Part shown: one piece after another, positions 35,536 to 43,962 of the stretch | Numbering within the stretch: the first letter of the stretch is position 1 | How the letters are laid out: the number at the start of each line of letters is the position of its first letter | Assembly: GCF_014201585.1 (NCBI RefSeq) | Contig: NZ_JACHES010000006.1 | Span: 109,974 to 173,973, forward strand | Direction of reading: 5' to 3' | Origin: Anoxybacillus tengchongensis | Lineage (GTDB): Bacteria; Bacillota; Bacilli; Bacillales; Anoxybacillaceae | Length of the DNA stretch: 64,000 nt | The notes under the pieces: generated by a model | What the model was told of the DNA's origin: nothing | Databases searched by the model: none | Seen by the model: only the letters and a program-made list of their open reading frames with translations | Position numbers and translations under genes: made by a program

Positions 35536-35859
35536 TTACTGTCTCGGTGCCCAAAGCATGACTGCCACACCGACTAAACATATAACGCCTCCAATCCAAT
35601 CATACAAATCTGGCGTTTTTTTGTCGATCCCCCATCCCCATAGCAAAGATAAAATAATAAAAACCCCTCCATATGCCGCATATACTCGCCCGAAAGATGG
35701 AAACGACTGAAACGTCGCAATGACACCGTATAACGCTAAACATATTCCGCCAGTAATTCCGTACATAAATGGCTTTCCTTCACGCAACCAAAGCCATATA
35801 AGATAACCTCCACCGATTTCTGCAAGACCAGCTAATAAAAATAAAATAATTGCGCACAT
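35536..35859 (-). CDS. UPF0060 (YnfA) family membrane protein
   Basis: 107 residues with four membrane helices; [42 protein letters not shown] and [16 protein letters not shown] are the UPF0060 signature. The fold resembles small multidrug transporters, and efflux has been proposed for YnfA. ATG at 35859 has AAAGGAG seven bases upstream. The longer frame upstream is not conserved. Full length. Confidence 0.92.
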   Translation of the reverse strand: MCAIILFLLAGLAEIGGGYLIWLWLREGKPFMYGITGGICLALYGVIATFQSFPSFGRVYAAYGGVFIILSLLWGWGIDKKTPDLYDWIGGVICLVGVAVMLWAPRQ

Positions 35860-36016
35860 CCATTTTCTCCTTTCTATCTCTCGTATGAATAGTTGGATTG
35901 TATTATGAACTGTCACAAAATCGCAATACTTTTCGAAAACATTTCTCACAAAATAATCATTTGTACTTCAAAAATGGTTGTTATAGTGAAAACGGATAAA
36001 AAATGAAGGGAGTTGA

Positions 36017-37336
36017 ATGAAAGTGGATTTTCCTATTGTAGAATTTCCGTGGTTTGGGAACGGAAATATTGTTGCACTGATCGCAATTATTCACGTCCTT
36101 ATTAGCCATGGGGTAGCGATCGGTGCAACAGCTATCGTCGTATCAACAGAGTATTACGCCATGCAAACAAAAAATGCAAAACTTGATCAACTAGCAAAGC
36201 AGCTAACGAAATGGATTGTCATCATTACAACAACGGTTGGGGCGATGACTGGAGTTGGTATTTGGCTATCGACTATGGTCATTCAACCGGATTCGATTGG
36301 CTCTTTGTTGCGCATTTTTTTCTGGGCGTGGGTAACAGAATGGGTCATCTTTATCGGTGAAGTTGTACTGCTCCTTATTTACTACTACACGTGGGAGAAA
36401 TGGAAAGAAGGAAAGGAAAAACAAAAACATTTGAACATCGGGATCGCGCTTGTCGTATTTTCATGGCTTACGATGGCGATCATCACCGGCATTTTAGCAG
36501 CAAAGCTTACACCAGGTCGTTGGGTCGAAACGCTTTCGTTTTGGAACGCTTTTTTTAACCCGACATACTTACCTTCATTAGCGTTTCGAACATTTTTAGC
36601 CGTTACGCTGACGATTTCGTTATTTACAATTTTTGTGCGTATATTCGTTAAAGATGAGGACGTTCGCCTGTCGCTCTTTCGTATTTTCTCTGTTTGGGGA
36701 GCGATTTCGCTACCAGCAACATTTATTTTTGGGCTCTGGTATTTAAAATCGATTCCAGAACAGGCAGCAAAGTTAATTGTTTGGTCAACGGGCTTACCTG
36801 AACAAACATTTAACGTATTAAACTTTATTGCGTTTGGGCTTATTGTCGTTTTTCTCAGTTGGCTTGTCATTCGTCCAAAAAAACTACCTGTCGTACTTGC
36901 TTTAGGAATGTTTATTTCAGCAATCGGCTTTATTGGTGAATTTGAGGTCGTTCGTGAATCGATTCGCAAGCCGTACATTATTTACAACTATATGTACGTC
37001 AACGGCATCACTGCTGCTAAAGCGGAAGCGATGAATCGAGACGGCTATTTAGCTCACTCAACGATCGCCAAAGTGAAAACAATTACAGAGGAAAACAAAA
37101 TCGAAGCTGGTCGTGAAATTTACGAAGGACAATGTTTAGCTTGTCATACGATCGACGGCTGGCGTTCGAAACGAGCGCTTGCTAACCGCCTACAAGGCTG
37201 GCCACAAAAAAGCATCGAATCGTTTATTCCGACGATGCATCAAGTTCGTCCGATGATGCCGCCGTTCGTCGGAACGAAAGAAGAAGTGGAAGCGCTTGCG
37301 GCTTATTTATACAAAGTGGTTAACGAACAAAATTAG
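36017..37336 (+). CDS. Cytochrome bd-like (CydA family) subunit with C-terminal cytochrome c domain
   Basis: 439 residues. About eight membrane helices; IIHVLISHGVAIGAT near residue 27 carries the His expected at the haem site of CydA-type subunits, and FIGEFEVVRESIRKPYIIYNYM aligns with the TEVGRQPW region of CydA but lacks GRQPW. The last 80 residues are a cytochrome c domain: CLACH at about 373-377 and MMPPF as the axial Met. The domain should face the outside. A second membrane subunit follows after 18 bases. Canonical CydA has a Q-loop and no haem c, so this belongs to the divergent bd-related oxidoreductases, probably using or donating electrons via haem c. Reaction unknown. Confidence 0.82.
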   Translation: MKVDFPIVEFPWFGNGNIVALIAIIHVLISHGVAIGATAIVVSTEYYAMQTKNAKLDQLAKQLTKWIVIITTTVGAMTGVGIWLSTMVIQPDSIGSLLRIFFWAWVTEWVIFIGEVVLLLIYYYTWEKWKEGKEKQKHLNIGIALVVFSWLTMAIITGILAAKLTPGRWVETLSFWNAFFNPTYLPSLAFRTFLAVTLTISLFTIFVRIFVKDEDVRLSLFRIFSVWGAISLPATFIFGLWYLKSIPEQAAKLIVWSTGLPEQTFNVLNFIAFGLIVVFLSWLVIRPKKLPVVLALGMFISAIGFIGEFEVVRESIRKPYIIYNYMYVNGITAAKAEAMNRDGYLAHSTIAKVKTITEENKIEAGREIYEGQCLACHTIDGWRSKRALANRLQGWPQKSIESFIPTMHQVRPMMPPFVGTKEEVEALAAYLYKVVNEQN

Positions 37337-37354
37337 AAAGGAGTGGCGACACAT

Positions 37355-38398
37355 ATGCATATATTACAATTAGCCATCCCGCCTGATTTCCCTTTACCAA
37401 TACCAGGTAACTTATCATTACTTGAGTTTTTGATCGTATTGACGTTTATTCTTCACATTGTATTTGTTAATTTTACACTATCGTTTGCAACTGGGGCGGT
37501 CGCTCTTGAAGGTGCGGGAATTGTAAAAAAATCGAAACGGTTGGATGATATGGCGCGTATTTGTTCGTTTCACGCTTCCATCCATAAAAGTATTGCGGTC
37601 GTACTCGGCGTTGCCCCTCTTTTAATCATTAGCGTCATTTATACGCAATATTTTTACACGTCGACGTTGCTAATCGGAAAAGCGTGGCTCAGCATTATCA
37701 TCTTGTTAATTACTGCCTTTCTCCTTTTGTATTTATATAAATTTTCATGGGAAAAATGGGAGAACAAAAAAGGATTGCACTTTTTCGTCGGTCTTGTTGC
37801 ATCCGTTATTTTGCTGTTTATTCCATTGATTTTTATCGTTAATATTGTTTCGATGTTGTATCCAGAAAAATGGGCAAGTGCGAACGGGTTTTTCCATAGT
37901 CTCATTCATTATCCACAAATTTGGCAACGATATGCTCACTTTATTTTAGCAAGCTTAGCTGCTGGTGGATTTTATATGTATTTTTACTTCGCATGGAAGC
38001 AAAAGAAACAGCCGTTATCTGACGTCGAGCAATCGTTAAAAATGGGCGGAGTGAAAGTGACGTTTTGGATCACGTTGCTACAATTATTGTTCGGCTCTTT
38101 ATTGCTCATATCGTTCCGCCGCGATATCATGCTTTTGTTTATGGGCGACGATTTGTTGTTAACAGTTTTATTACTTGTATCAATTTTATTGACGATCATC
38201 TTATGTGGGCTTTTATATATTGTGACGAAAAAAGATACACCAAATGTATTTTATGCATCGGTCATTTGTTTCGTTCTCATCGTTGCACTGATGGGCTGGA
38301 TGCGCCATGAAGTGCGGGAATCATATTTGCAATCTTACATGGACGAACATCCGCGAACGTTAGACGTGCAAAAAGAAAACGTACAACCGATAAAGTAA
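37355..38398 (+). CDS. Second subunit of the cytochrome bd-like complex
   Basis: 347 residues, about eight or nine membrane segments. HIVFVNFTLSFATGAVALEG at the start resembles the first helix of the preceding subunit, as do FHASIHKSIAVVLGV and FSWEKWENKKGLHFF, so the two are probably homologous partners. It differs from CydB. ATG at 37355 (AAAGGAG 11 bases upstream) is taken; an in-frame GTG at 37343 touches the ribosome binding site. The reaction is unknown. It is co-transcribed with the cytochrome c fused subunit and followed by a bidirectional terminator. Confidence 0.75.
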   Translation: MHILQLAIPPDFPLPIPGNLSLLEFLIVLTFILHIVFVNFTLSFATGAVALEGAGIVKKSKRLDDMARICSFHASIHKSIAVVLGVAPLLIISVIYTQYFYTSTLLIGKAWLSIIILLITAFLLLYLYKFSWEKWENKKGLHFFVGLVASVILLFIPLIFIVNIVSMLYPEKWASANGFFHSLIHYPQIWQRYAHFILASLAAGGFYMYFYFAWKQKKQPLSDVEQSLKMGGVKVTFWITLLQLLFGSLLLISFRRDIMLLFMGDDLLLTVLLLVSILLTIILCGLLYIVTKKDTPNVFYASVICFVLIVALMGWMRHEVRESYLQSYMDEHPRTLDVQKENVQPIK

Positions 38399-38427
38399 AG
38401 AGGGCGGAAACAAGCGCCCTCCTTTTA
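38397..38427. terminator. Bidirectional terminator after the bd-like operon
   Basis: GAGGGCG / CGCCCTC stem with 8-nt loop and CTTTTATTT on the plus strand, AAAG on the other side. Confidence 0.7.
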
Positions 38428-38655
38428 TTTCAACAATCCTTTTATTTCGTCAACAGATAACAGTTTTCCTGCCGATACAACTTTTTCATTTACTACAAGT
38501 GCAGGCGTGCTCATTACTCCATAGCTCATAATTTTTGCGATGTCCTCTACTTTTTCTACTTGTGCATCTACTTGTAATTGCGCAAGCGTCATTCGCACGT
38601 TTTGTTCAAGTTCTCGGCATTTTTTGCATCCTGTTCCTAACACTTTAATAATCAT
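38425..38655 (-). CDS. Small thioredoxin-like redox-active disulfide protein
   Basis: 76 residues: VLGTGCKKCRELEQNV carries the CxxC redox pair, YGVMSTPALVVNEKV the cis-proline loop, as in redox-active disulfide protein 2. It follows a YraQ/ArsP-type permease and an ArsR regulator by 12 bases, a grouping common for metal(loid) export. Probably reduces or presents the permease's substrate. GGAGG precedes the ATG. Confidence 0.92.
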   Translation of the reverse strand: MIIKVLGTGCKKCRELEQNVRMTLAQLQVDAQVEKVEDIAKIMSYGVMSTPALVVNEKVVSAGKLLSVDEIKGLLK

Positions 38656-38667
38656 GTTCTCATCCTC

Positions 38668-39621
38668 CTACAATATCGCATTAAATATATAGCCAATGGC
38701 AATAATGCCAACGGTTGCAATAAGGACAAATATACCAATAAGCTGCGGTTTCATCACTTTGCGAAGCAACACCATCTCTGGAAACGACAGTGCTGTCATC
38801 GCCATCATAAAGGAAAGTGCTGTTCCAGGCGCCATCCCTTTCCCCATTAACGCTTCAATCATTGGAAGTGAACCAACTGCATTCGAGTACAGTGGCACAC
38901 CAAGAATGACCGCCACTGGGACAGCAAATATGCTTTCTTTTCCAGCATAACGAATGAGTAAATCTTCCGGAACGTATCCATGAATCCATGCTCCGATTCC
39001 GATTCCAATCAGCAAAAATACCCATATTTTTTTTACCGTATCCGTGACATTCGCTTTCGCATAAGCGAGTCGCTCACGCATAGTCATTTGTTGAACGACA
39101 GATTGTCCTAATTTAATATTAAACACGTATGATTCAATGTATTTCTCTAAGTTTAATTTTCCAATTATCAAACCAGCAACAATCGCCAATAACACACCGA
39201 ACAAAACGTATAAAACGGCAATTTTCCATCCAAAAATTGAAAATAACATAACGAGTGACACTTCATTGACAATCGGCGACGAAATTAAAAAGGTAAATGT
39301 GACCCCAAGTGGAATCCCGGCTTCAACAAACCCGATAAAAAGCGGAACGGTTGAGCACGAACAAAATGGCGATACGACGCCAAGTAAGGCTGCTAACACA
39401 CTTGCAGCTCCTTTTTTCTTCCCGCTAATCCACTGCTTTACTTTTTCAGGTGGAAAAAAGCTACGGACAAACGAAATAACGAATACCATAACAGACAATA
39501 AAGCGATAATTTTTAGCGTATCATAAATGAAAAAATGAAGTGCCCCACCAAGTTTTGACGTGATTGATAAACCGAACACATCTTTAACTAACCAATCTGC
39601 AAACGCTTTAAACACGAACAT
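38668..39621 (-). CDS. Permease of the ArsP/YraQ family
   Basis: 317 residues with about eight membrane helices. GVVSPFCSCSTVPLFIGFVEAG contains the in-membrane C-x-C of the ArsP branch, which in characterised members binds trivalent organoarsenicals. It overlaps the preceding arsR-type gene by 14 bases and precedes the thioredoxin-like gene, making one three-gene operon. A role in exporting methylated arsenic or a similar compound is inferred. It is homologous to the ycgR gene at 25996-26973 but in another context. Confidence 0.87.
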   Translation of the reverse strand: MFVFKAFADWLVKDVFGLSITSKLGGALHFFIYDTLKIIALLSVMVFVISFVRSFFPPEKVKQWISGKKKGAASVLAALLGVVSPFCSCSTVPLFIGFVEAGIPLGVTFTFLISSPIVNEVSLVMLFSIFGWKIAVLYVLFGVLLAIVAGLIIGKLNLEKYIESYVFNIKLGQSVVQQMTMRERLAYAKANVTDTVKKIWVFLLIGIGIGAWIHGYVPEDLLIRYAGKESIFAVPVAVILGVPLYSNAVGSLPMIEALMGKGMAPGTALSFMMAMTALSFPEMVLLRKVMKPQLIGIFVLIATVGIIAIGYIFNAIL

Positions 39622-39970
39622 CTCTTCTTTCTTGAATAAGCGACATGACCGCCTCTCGATTTAGCCGATAAATCGTAAATTTTCCTTGCTTATATACATG
39701 GACTACTTTTCCCCGTTCAAGTAATTTCAAATGATGTGTAACGGTTGATGGAGGTAGCTGCAACCCTGCTGTAATTTCACACATACATAAATCTGTATGC
39801 ATTAACATGCCAACAATACGTAAACGTGTTTCATCACCGAGCGCTTTAAACAATTGCGCACGGTCTTTGATAAGCTGATCATCCTGAAGAAAAGGAAAAG
39901 TTCGCTTCGCTTTTTCAATCACGTCGTTTATTTCGCTTTCATCTTTCAATTGCCAATCCTTTTTCATCAT
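39608..39970 (-). CDS. ArsR/SmtB family transcriptional repressor
   Basis: 120 residues. ALGDETRLRIVGMLMHTDLCMCEI is the start of the winged helix and holds the Cys-x-Cys of the alpha-3 metal(loid) site (ELCVC-like), with LQLPPSTVTHHLKLLERGKVV as the recognition helix. It likely senses arsenite-type metalloids and represses its own operon. An inverted repeat AAAACTA-N6-TAGTTTT lies just upstream. GGAGGAGAG precedes the ATG. Confidence 0.92.
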   Translation of the reverse strand: MMKKDWQLKDESEINDVIEKAKRTFPFLQDDQLIKDRAQLFKALGDETRLRIVGMLMHTDLCMCEITAGLQLPPSTVTHHLKLLERGKVVHVYKQGKFTIYRLNREAVMSLIQERRDVRV

Positions 39971-39996
39971 TCGTTCACTCTCCTCCCCTTTATTAT

Positions 39997-40016
39997 AAAA
40001 CTATTTTTCTAGTTTT
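39997..40016. promoter_or_regulatory. Inverted repeat, probable ArsR operator
   Basis: AAAACTA, six bases, TAGTTTT, 27 bases upstream of the arsR-type start. A further TATAGTTTT half site follows. Confidence 0.5.
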
Positions 40017-40068
40017 ATAGTTTTAATTTGTGAACATTTTTTGCTGTTTTTTAACCACTTTTTATATG

Positions 40069-40105
40069 AATAGAAAAAGGTATCCGTTACAGACACCTTT
40101 TCCTA
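40069..40105 (-). terminator. Intrinsic terminator after histidine kinase gene
   Basis: GAATAG-x-AAAAGGTGTC / GATACCTTTTTCTATTC stem on the minus strand. Confidence 0.7.
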
Positions 40106-41818
40106 TTCTTCTTTTCGTCCAATCGGCAAGCTGATGACAAACGTCGTTCCGTTCTCCGAACTATCATGAAGCGCGATCGTTCCGCCATGGTTTTCAATAA
40201 TTCGTTTCACAATCGTTAATCCTAAGCCTGTGCCCGATGATTTCGTCGTCATAAACGGTTCAAAAATCGTCTTTTGCATCTCTTTTGGAATTCCGCGGCC
40301 GGAGTCGTAAATATACATATTGTACGTCCCCTCATTGACATCGGAATACATGCAAATCGTGCCGTTTTCTTCAATAGCTTCGATGCTGTTATGGAGCAAA
40401 TTGTATAACACTTGCATCATTTGTTTGGGATCGATCCATAACAGAACCCGATCCAGACGAACGTGAACAGCGATTTTTTTTGTTTCACATGTGTGCTGCA
40501 GCAAAGAAAGAAGATCTTGAACGATCGTTTCCATGTACGTCTCTTTTAACATCGGTGCGCTCGGCTTTGCAATAAGAAGCATATCTTCGACAATCGCATT
40601 AATGCGGTCAATTTCTTTTAATAAAAGCGGAATGTGGTATTGTTCGCGCTCATTTTCCGCTAAATTTTCGTTCATAAACGCTAAAAAGCCATGAATGACC
40701 GTAAGCGGATTGCGAATTTCATGCGCTGCTTTCGCCGCCATTTCTCCCATTAATGCAAGCTTCTCTGACTGATGCATGCGTCTAGCAAGCTGTTCTGTTT
40801 CGGTAATATCAAGAAAAAAAACAATGCGTCCAATCGGTTCTTTATGTGGAATAATCAATTCTGTTTGTGAAACTAAATACTCTCTTTTCTCTTCACCCAG
40901 GTTGTATGATATTTTTACTTGTCGGAAAGATTCATCCGATTTAAATAACCCCCAAAACAAACTATTTTCCCCAGATCCCTCCCGAATTTTTTCTTTTATC
41001 CTTTTTTGATCTAAGCCGAGTAATGACATCGCTGATTGGTTAATAAAATGCTCTAAACAGTCTTTATCAGTTGTAATAACTCCAATCGGTAACGAATTAA
41101 GTAATTGCTCAATATATGCCTTATCATCTGCTAGCCTCTCGTATAAGTGAGAGTATTGTCTAAAAACAGCTGAAAGTAGTAGCATAATAAACGTATATAA
41201 AAGCAAACCAAATATAGGATCAAAAACGAAAAGAATAGCTAGAATGAGTGAAGCAGTTAATTCTACTGTATAAATATATATTAATTCTTTTACGGTATTT
41301 AAAAGTAATAAGCGAAACTCGGTAGATGAGCGCAACGAAAAATATATAGTCATAAGCAATACGTTTGAAACAAAAAAGGCAACAAAACAAGCAACATAAC
41401 CTACAAGATAGTGAATGGAAACTTCTCCAACAACACCTCCGAAAACTATATAAACATAATAGCTTACAGAAATCATTATTGTGTAAACAGCAAAATTAAA
41501 TACATGGTTCCACCATGACGTTTTTCTTGGATACCAAAAATACATCACAAGACTACTTATTAGGAATATAATTAAAGAAAAGTGCAATCCGTAAGTAAAA
41601 AGTAAAGCTAAATAAACAGAAGACTCTAACGTGAAAGCATTACCATTCGGTGGTAAATATATCACATATCTACTGAGCAAAACCGCTGAACCAGCAAATA
41701 ACAATAACAACAACCATTGTTGTTCTACATGCACATCCGAAAATGGCCATATATAGAGAAATAATGCACATCCAATCAAAGAGATGAGCGTCACATATAG
41801 CGTAAATAATCGTTTCAT
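40103..41818 (-). CDS. Membrane sensor histidine kinase with PAS domain (sporulation-kinase type)
   Basis: 571 residues: seven or so membrane helices to about residue 225, a PAS domain (about 240-350, LLNSLPIGVITTDKD), then HisKA with AAHEIRNPLTVIHGFL (phosphorylated His), the N box LLHNSIEAIEE, and G boxes DSGRGIPKEM and SSGTGLGLTIVKRI. No response regulator is adjacent, which is common for orphan phosphorelay kinases such as KinB/KinD that feed Spo0F. That target is an inference. The inverted neighbours are the arsR operon and a small membrane gene. Confidence 0.9.
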   Translation of the reverse strand: MKRLFTLYVTLISLIGCALFLYIWPFSDVHVEQQWLLLLLFAGSAVLLSRYVIYLPPNGNAFTLESSVYLALLFTYGLHFSLIIFLISSLVMYFWYPRKTSWWNHVFNFAVYTIMISVSYYVYIVFGGVVGEVSIHYLVGYVACFVAFFVSNVLLMTIYFSLRSSTEFRLLLLNTVKELIYIYTVELTASLILAILFVFDPIFGLLLYTFIMLLLSAVFRQYSHLYERLADDKAYIEQLLNSLPIGVITTDKDCLEHFINQSAMSLLGLDQKRIKEKIREGSGENSLFWGLFKSDESFRQVKISYNLGEEKREYLVSQTELIIPHKEPIGRIVFFLDITETEQLARRMHQSEKLALMGEMAAKAAHEIRNPLTVIHGFLAFMNENLAENEREQYHIPLLLKEIDRINAIVEDMLLIAKPSAPMLKETYMETIVQDLLSLLQHTCETKKIAVHVRLDRVLLWIDPKQMMQVLYNLLHNSIEAIEENGTICMYSDVNEGTYNMYIYDSGRGIPKEMQKTIFEPFMTTKSSGTGLGLTIVKRIIENHGGTIALHDSSENGTTFVISLPIGRKEE

Positions 41819-41964
41819 AAAATGTATTCACCTATCATGTACAGTTTTGACTCTATCATTCTATTGTAAACAACAATGATAGGCAACAAGAGAATTTTTT
41901 ATTTTTCTATTCAACAAAATCAACAATGCGATATAATAAAAAAAATGACAAAGGAGTGACAACG

Positions 41965-42357
41965 ATGATAAAACTTCCTGAGAGTCGGTCAAAACAGTGG
42001 TATGGCGTCGCCGTTTTTTTATTTTTCCTCTTGTTTTGCGTGTTGATCGCATCTCGTTTATTGCTGAATGTGGGATTGGACGATAAGCAGTTCGTTGGTT
42101 TTGGGATTATTTCCTTTATTTTATCATGTATCATCGGAATAAGTGGTTTTTTCGGTAAAAAGACGTTTGTCGTCGTATGCTCTTCTTTCTTTACTATCGG
42201 AATCGTTTATGTTTTGTTTATTTCGTTTACCCTTATGCACGATGGGTGGAGTGATCTGACAAGCATCATTTCTTTTCTCGTTATTTCAGCGTTCGGTATA
42301 GTGGTTGGAATCATTGCCGAAATGATTCGTACCCTTTTTAAAAAGAAGCCGATGTAA
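41965..42357 (+). CDS. Small four-helix membrane protein, unknown
   Basis: 130 residues with four membrane helices (WYGVAVFLFFLLFCVLIASR, GFGIISFILSCIIGISGFF, VVVCSSFFTIGIVYVLFISF, IISFLVISAFGIVVGIIAEM) and a basic tail KKKPM. ATG at 41965 has AAAGGAG eight bases upstream. No family recognised, no function offered. It is alone, ending in a terminator shared with mtlD. Confidence 0.7.
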   Translation: MIKLPESRSKQWYGVAVFLFFLLFCVLIASRLLLNVGLDDKQFVGFGIISFILSCIIGISGFFGKKTFVVVCSSFFTIGIVYVLFISFTLMHDGWSDLTSIISFLVISAFGIVVGIIAEMIRTLFKKKPM

Positions 42358-42386
42358 AAGAGCCATCTGCGTCAAGATGGCTCTTA
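42357..42386. terminator. Bidirectional terminator between small membrane gene and mtlD
   Basis: AAGAGCCATCT / AGATGGCTCTT, perfect 11-bp stem, overlapping the mtlD stop. Confidence 0.8.
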
Positions 42387-43529
42387 TATATGGAACATTT
42401 GCTTTTTGATTTCTGCAACAAGCGGATGATCGGATGAAAGTTGAGCGTACTTTTCAAGCGCTCCTTCTATTCCGCTTTCTTTGATCGTTTGCTGGAGCTG
42501 TACCGCTTCTGGATCTCCTTCATAGTCAAATAATAACAACGCTGCGATTCCTTTTGCTAAAGATGTAGGAACTTCTCCAAAGCATTCGTAATATGTCATC
42601 GCTGGACGAATGAGTCGATCATTCGGTCCGAGTTTACGAATTGGAGAACGAGCCACCCGTGTCACTTCATCCGTCATGGAAGGATTGACAAACCGTTGAA
42701 CAATTTTTTTAATATATGCTTGATGTTCAGCTTCATTCCAACCATATTGATGAACGAGCACTCGTCCTGATTCACGTAAAGCATTTGTCACATCATCAAA
42801 AATATTACCGTCCGCTATTGCTTCATGAATTGTCTCATATTTTTTATGATATCCTAAGTAGGCAACAATCGCATGACCTGTATTGACAGTAAATAACTTT
42901 CTTTCGATGTATGGTTGTAAATCCTCAACGAAATGTACCCCAATAATGTGTGGAATATCTCCAATTACTTCTTTCGTCTCAATAACCCATTCAAAAAATG
43001 GTTCAACGACAACAGTTAACGGATCTGCATGGGTTTGGTTTGGAACGATACGGTCAACCGCACAGTTTAAAAACGCACATTTGTCTTTTAAAGACGCTTG
43101 TTCTTGTTCTGATAAGTGTTCCCATACATATTTCTTTAAATGTTCGCTGCCACCAATCATATTTTCACAAGCAATGACATGTACAGGCTGAGAACATATT
43201 GTTAATCGTTTTTTCAATCCTTCTGCAATCGTCTGTGAAATAAGCGGTAATACGTTTGGACCAACAGCTGTTGTTACTAAATCAGCACGCGCAATATGAT
43301 CAATGATTTCACTTTGTTGATGTTGACTATGCAAAGCGGATACGTTGCGAACAATTTGTTTTTCTGTCGTCTCTCCTGCGATGACAACTTCGTATTGTCC
43401 TCTTTGTTGAAGCGCCTGTACGACTTTTTCGTTTACATCAACAAATACAACGTCATATCCTGACTGTGACAACAAACTGCCGATAAATCCTCTTCCTATA
43501 TTTCCTGCTCCAAAATGAACCGCTAACAT
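42384..43529 (-). CDS. mtlD: Mannitol-1-phosphate 5-dehydrogenase
   Basis: 381 residues starting [20 protein letters not shown], the NAD-binding GxGxxGRGF motif of MtlD. KKYVW ... [11 protein letters not shown] and [14 protein letters not shown] are further conserved blocks of the long-chain mannitol dehydrogenase family. It oxidises mannitol-1-phosphate to fructose-6-phosphate. GAGGTG precedes the ATG and it follows mtlF by one base. Length is as expected (about 375). Confidence 0.97.
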   Translation of the reverse strand: MLAVHFGAGNIGRGFIGSLLSQSGYDVVFVDVNEKVVQALQQRGQYEVVIAGETTEKQIVRNVSALHSQHQQSEIIDHIARADLVTTAVGPNVLPLISQTIAEGLKKRLTICSQPVHVIACENMIGGSEHLKKYVWEHLSEQEQASLKDKCAFLNCAVDRIVPNQTHADPLTVVVEPFFEWVIETKEVIGDIPHIIGVHFVEDLQPYIERKLFTVNTGHAIVAYLGYHKKYETIHEAIADGNIFDDVTNALRESGRVLVHQYGWNEAEHQAYIKKIVQRFVNPSMTDEVTRVARSPIRKLGPNDRLIRPAMTYYECFGEVPTSLAKGIAALLLFDYEGDPEAVQLQQTIKESGIEGALEKYAQLSSDHPLVAEIKKQMFHI

Positions 43530-43530
43530 A

Positions 43531-43962
43531 TTATTTCACCTCATTTAATAATTGCAAAATTTCCTCTTCAGTCGTTGCTGCAATCATCTTTTGGATATTT
43601 TCTTCTTCCGAACATACAATTGCGACTTTCGAAAGAATTTCTAAATGTTCATTATCTTTACCAGCGATACCAATTAAAATTTTTACAATATTCCCCGCTC
43701 CAAAATCAACGCCGTGCGGCACTTGAACAATCGACAAACCTGCTTGTTTCACAAGTTTTTTTGCATCTTCTGTACCATGTGGAATGGCTACAAAATTCCC
43801 CATATATGTCGATGTTAATGCTTCTCGTTCAAACATTTTATCAATATAAAATTCTTCTACGTATCCTTGTTCAACTAAAATACGTCCTGCTAATCGAATC
43901 GCTTCTTCTTTCGTTTTCACATCTGCGCCTAATACGATATTTTCTTTTTTTAATACTGCCAC
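43531..43962 (-). CDS. mtlF: Mannitol PTS EIIA component
   Basis: 143 residues. [15 protein letters not shown] contains the phosphorylatable His62 of EIIA(Mtl). The start is GTG sharing a base with the mtlR stop (TAGTG), with AAGGAG nine bases upstream. It passes phosphate from HPr to the EIIB domain of MtlA, which here is a separate EIICB protein as in Geobacillus and Bacillus subtilis. Confidence 0.96.
   Translation of the reverse strand: MAVLKKENIVLGADVKTKEEAIRLAGRILVEQGYVEEFYIDKMFEREALTSTYMGNFVAIPHGTEDAKKLVKQAGLSIVQVPHGVDFGAGNIVKILIGIAGKDNEHLEILSKVAIVCSEEENIQKMIAATTEEEILQLLNEVK

Noticed and set aside
35950..36016. FNR or ResD site and a SigA promoter before the bd-like operon
   Set aside because: TATAGT is present, but the -35 is at 15 or an odd spacing, and no TGTGA-N6-TCACA palindrome was found.
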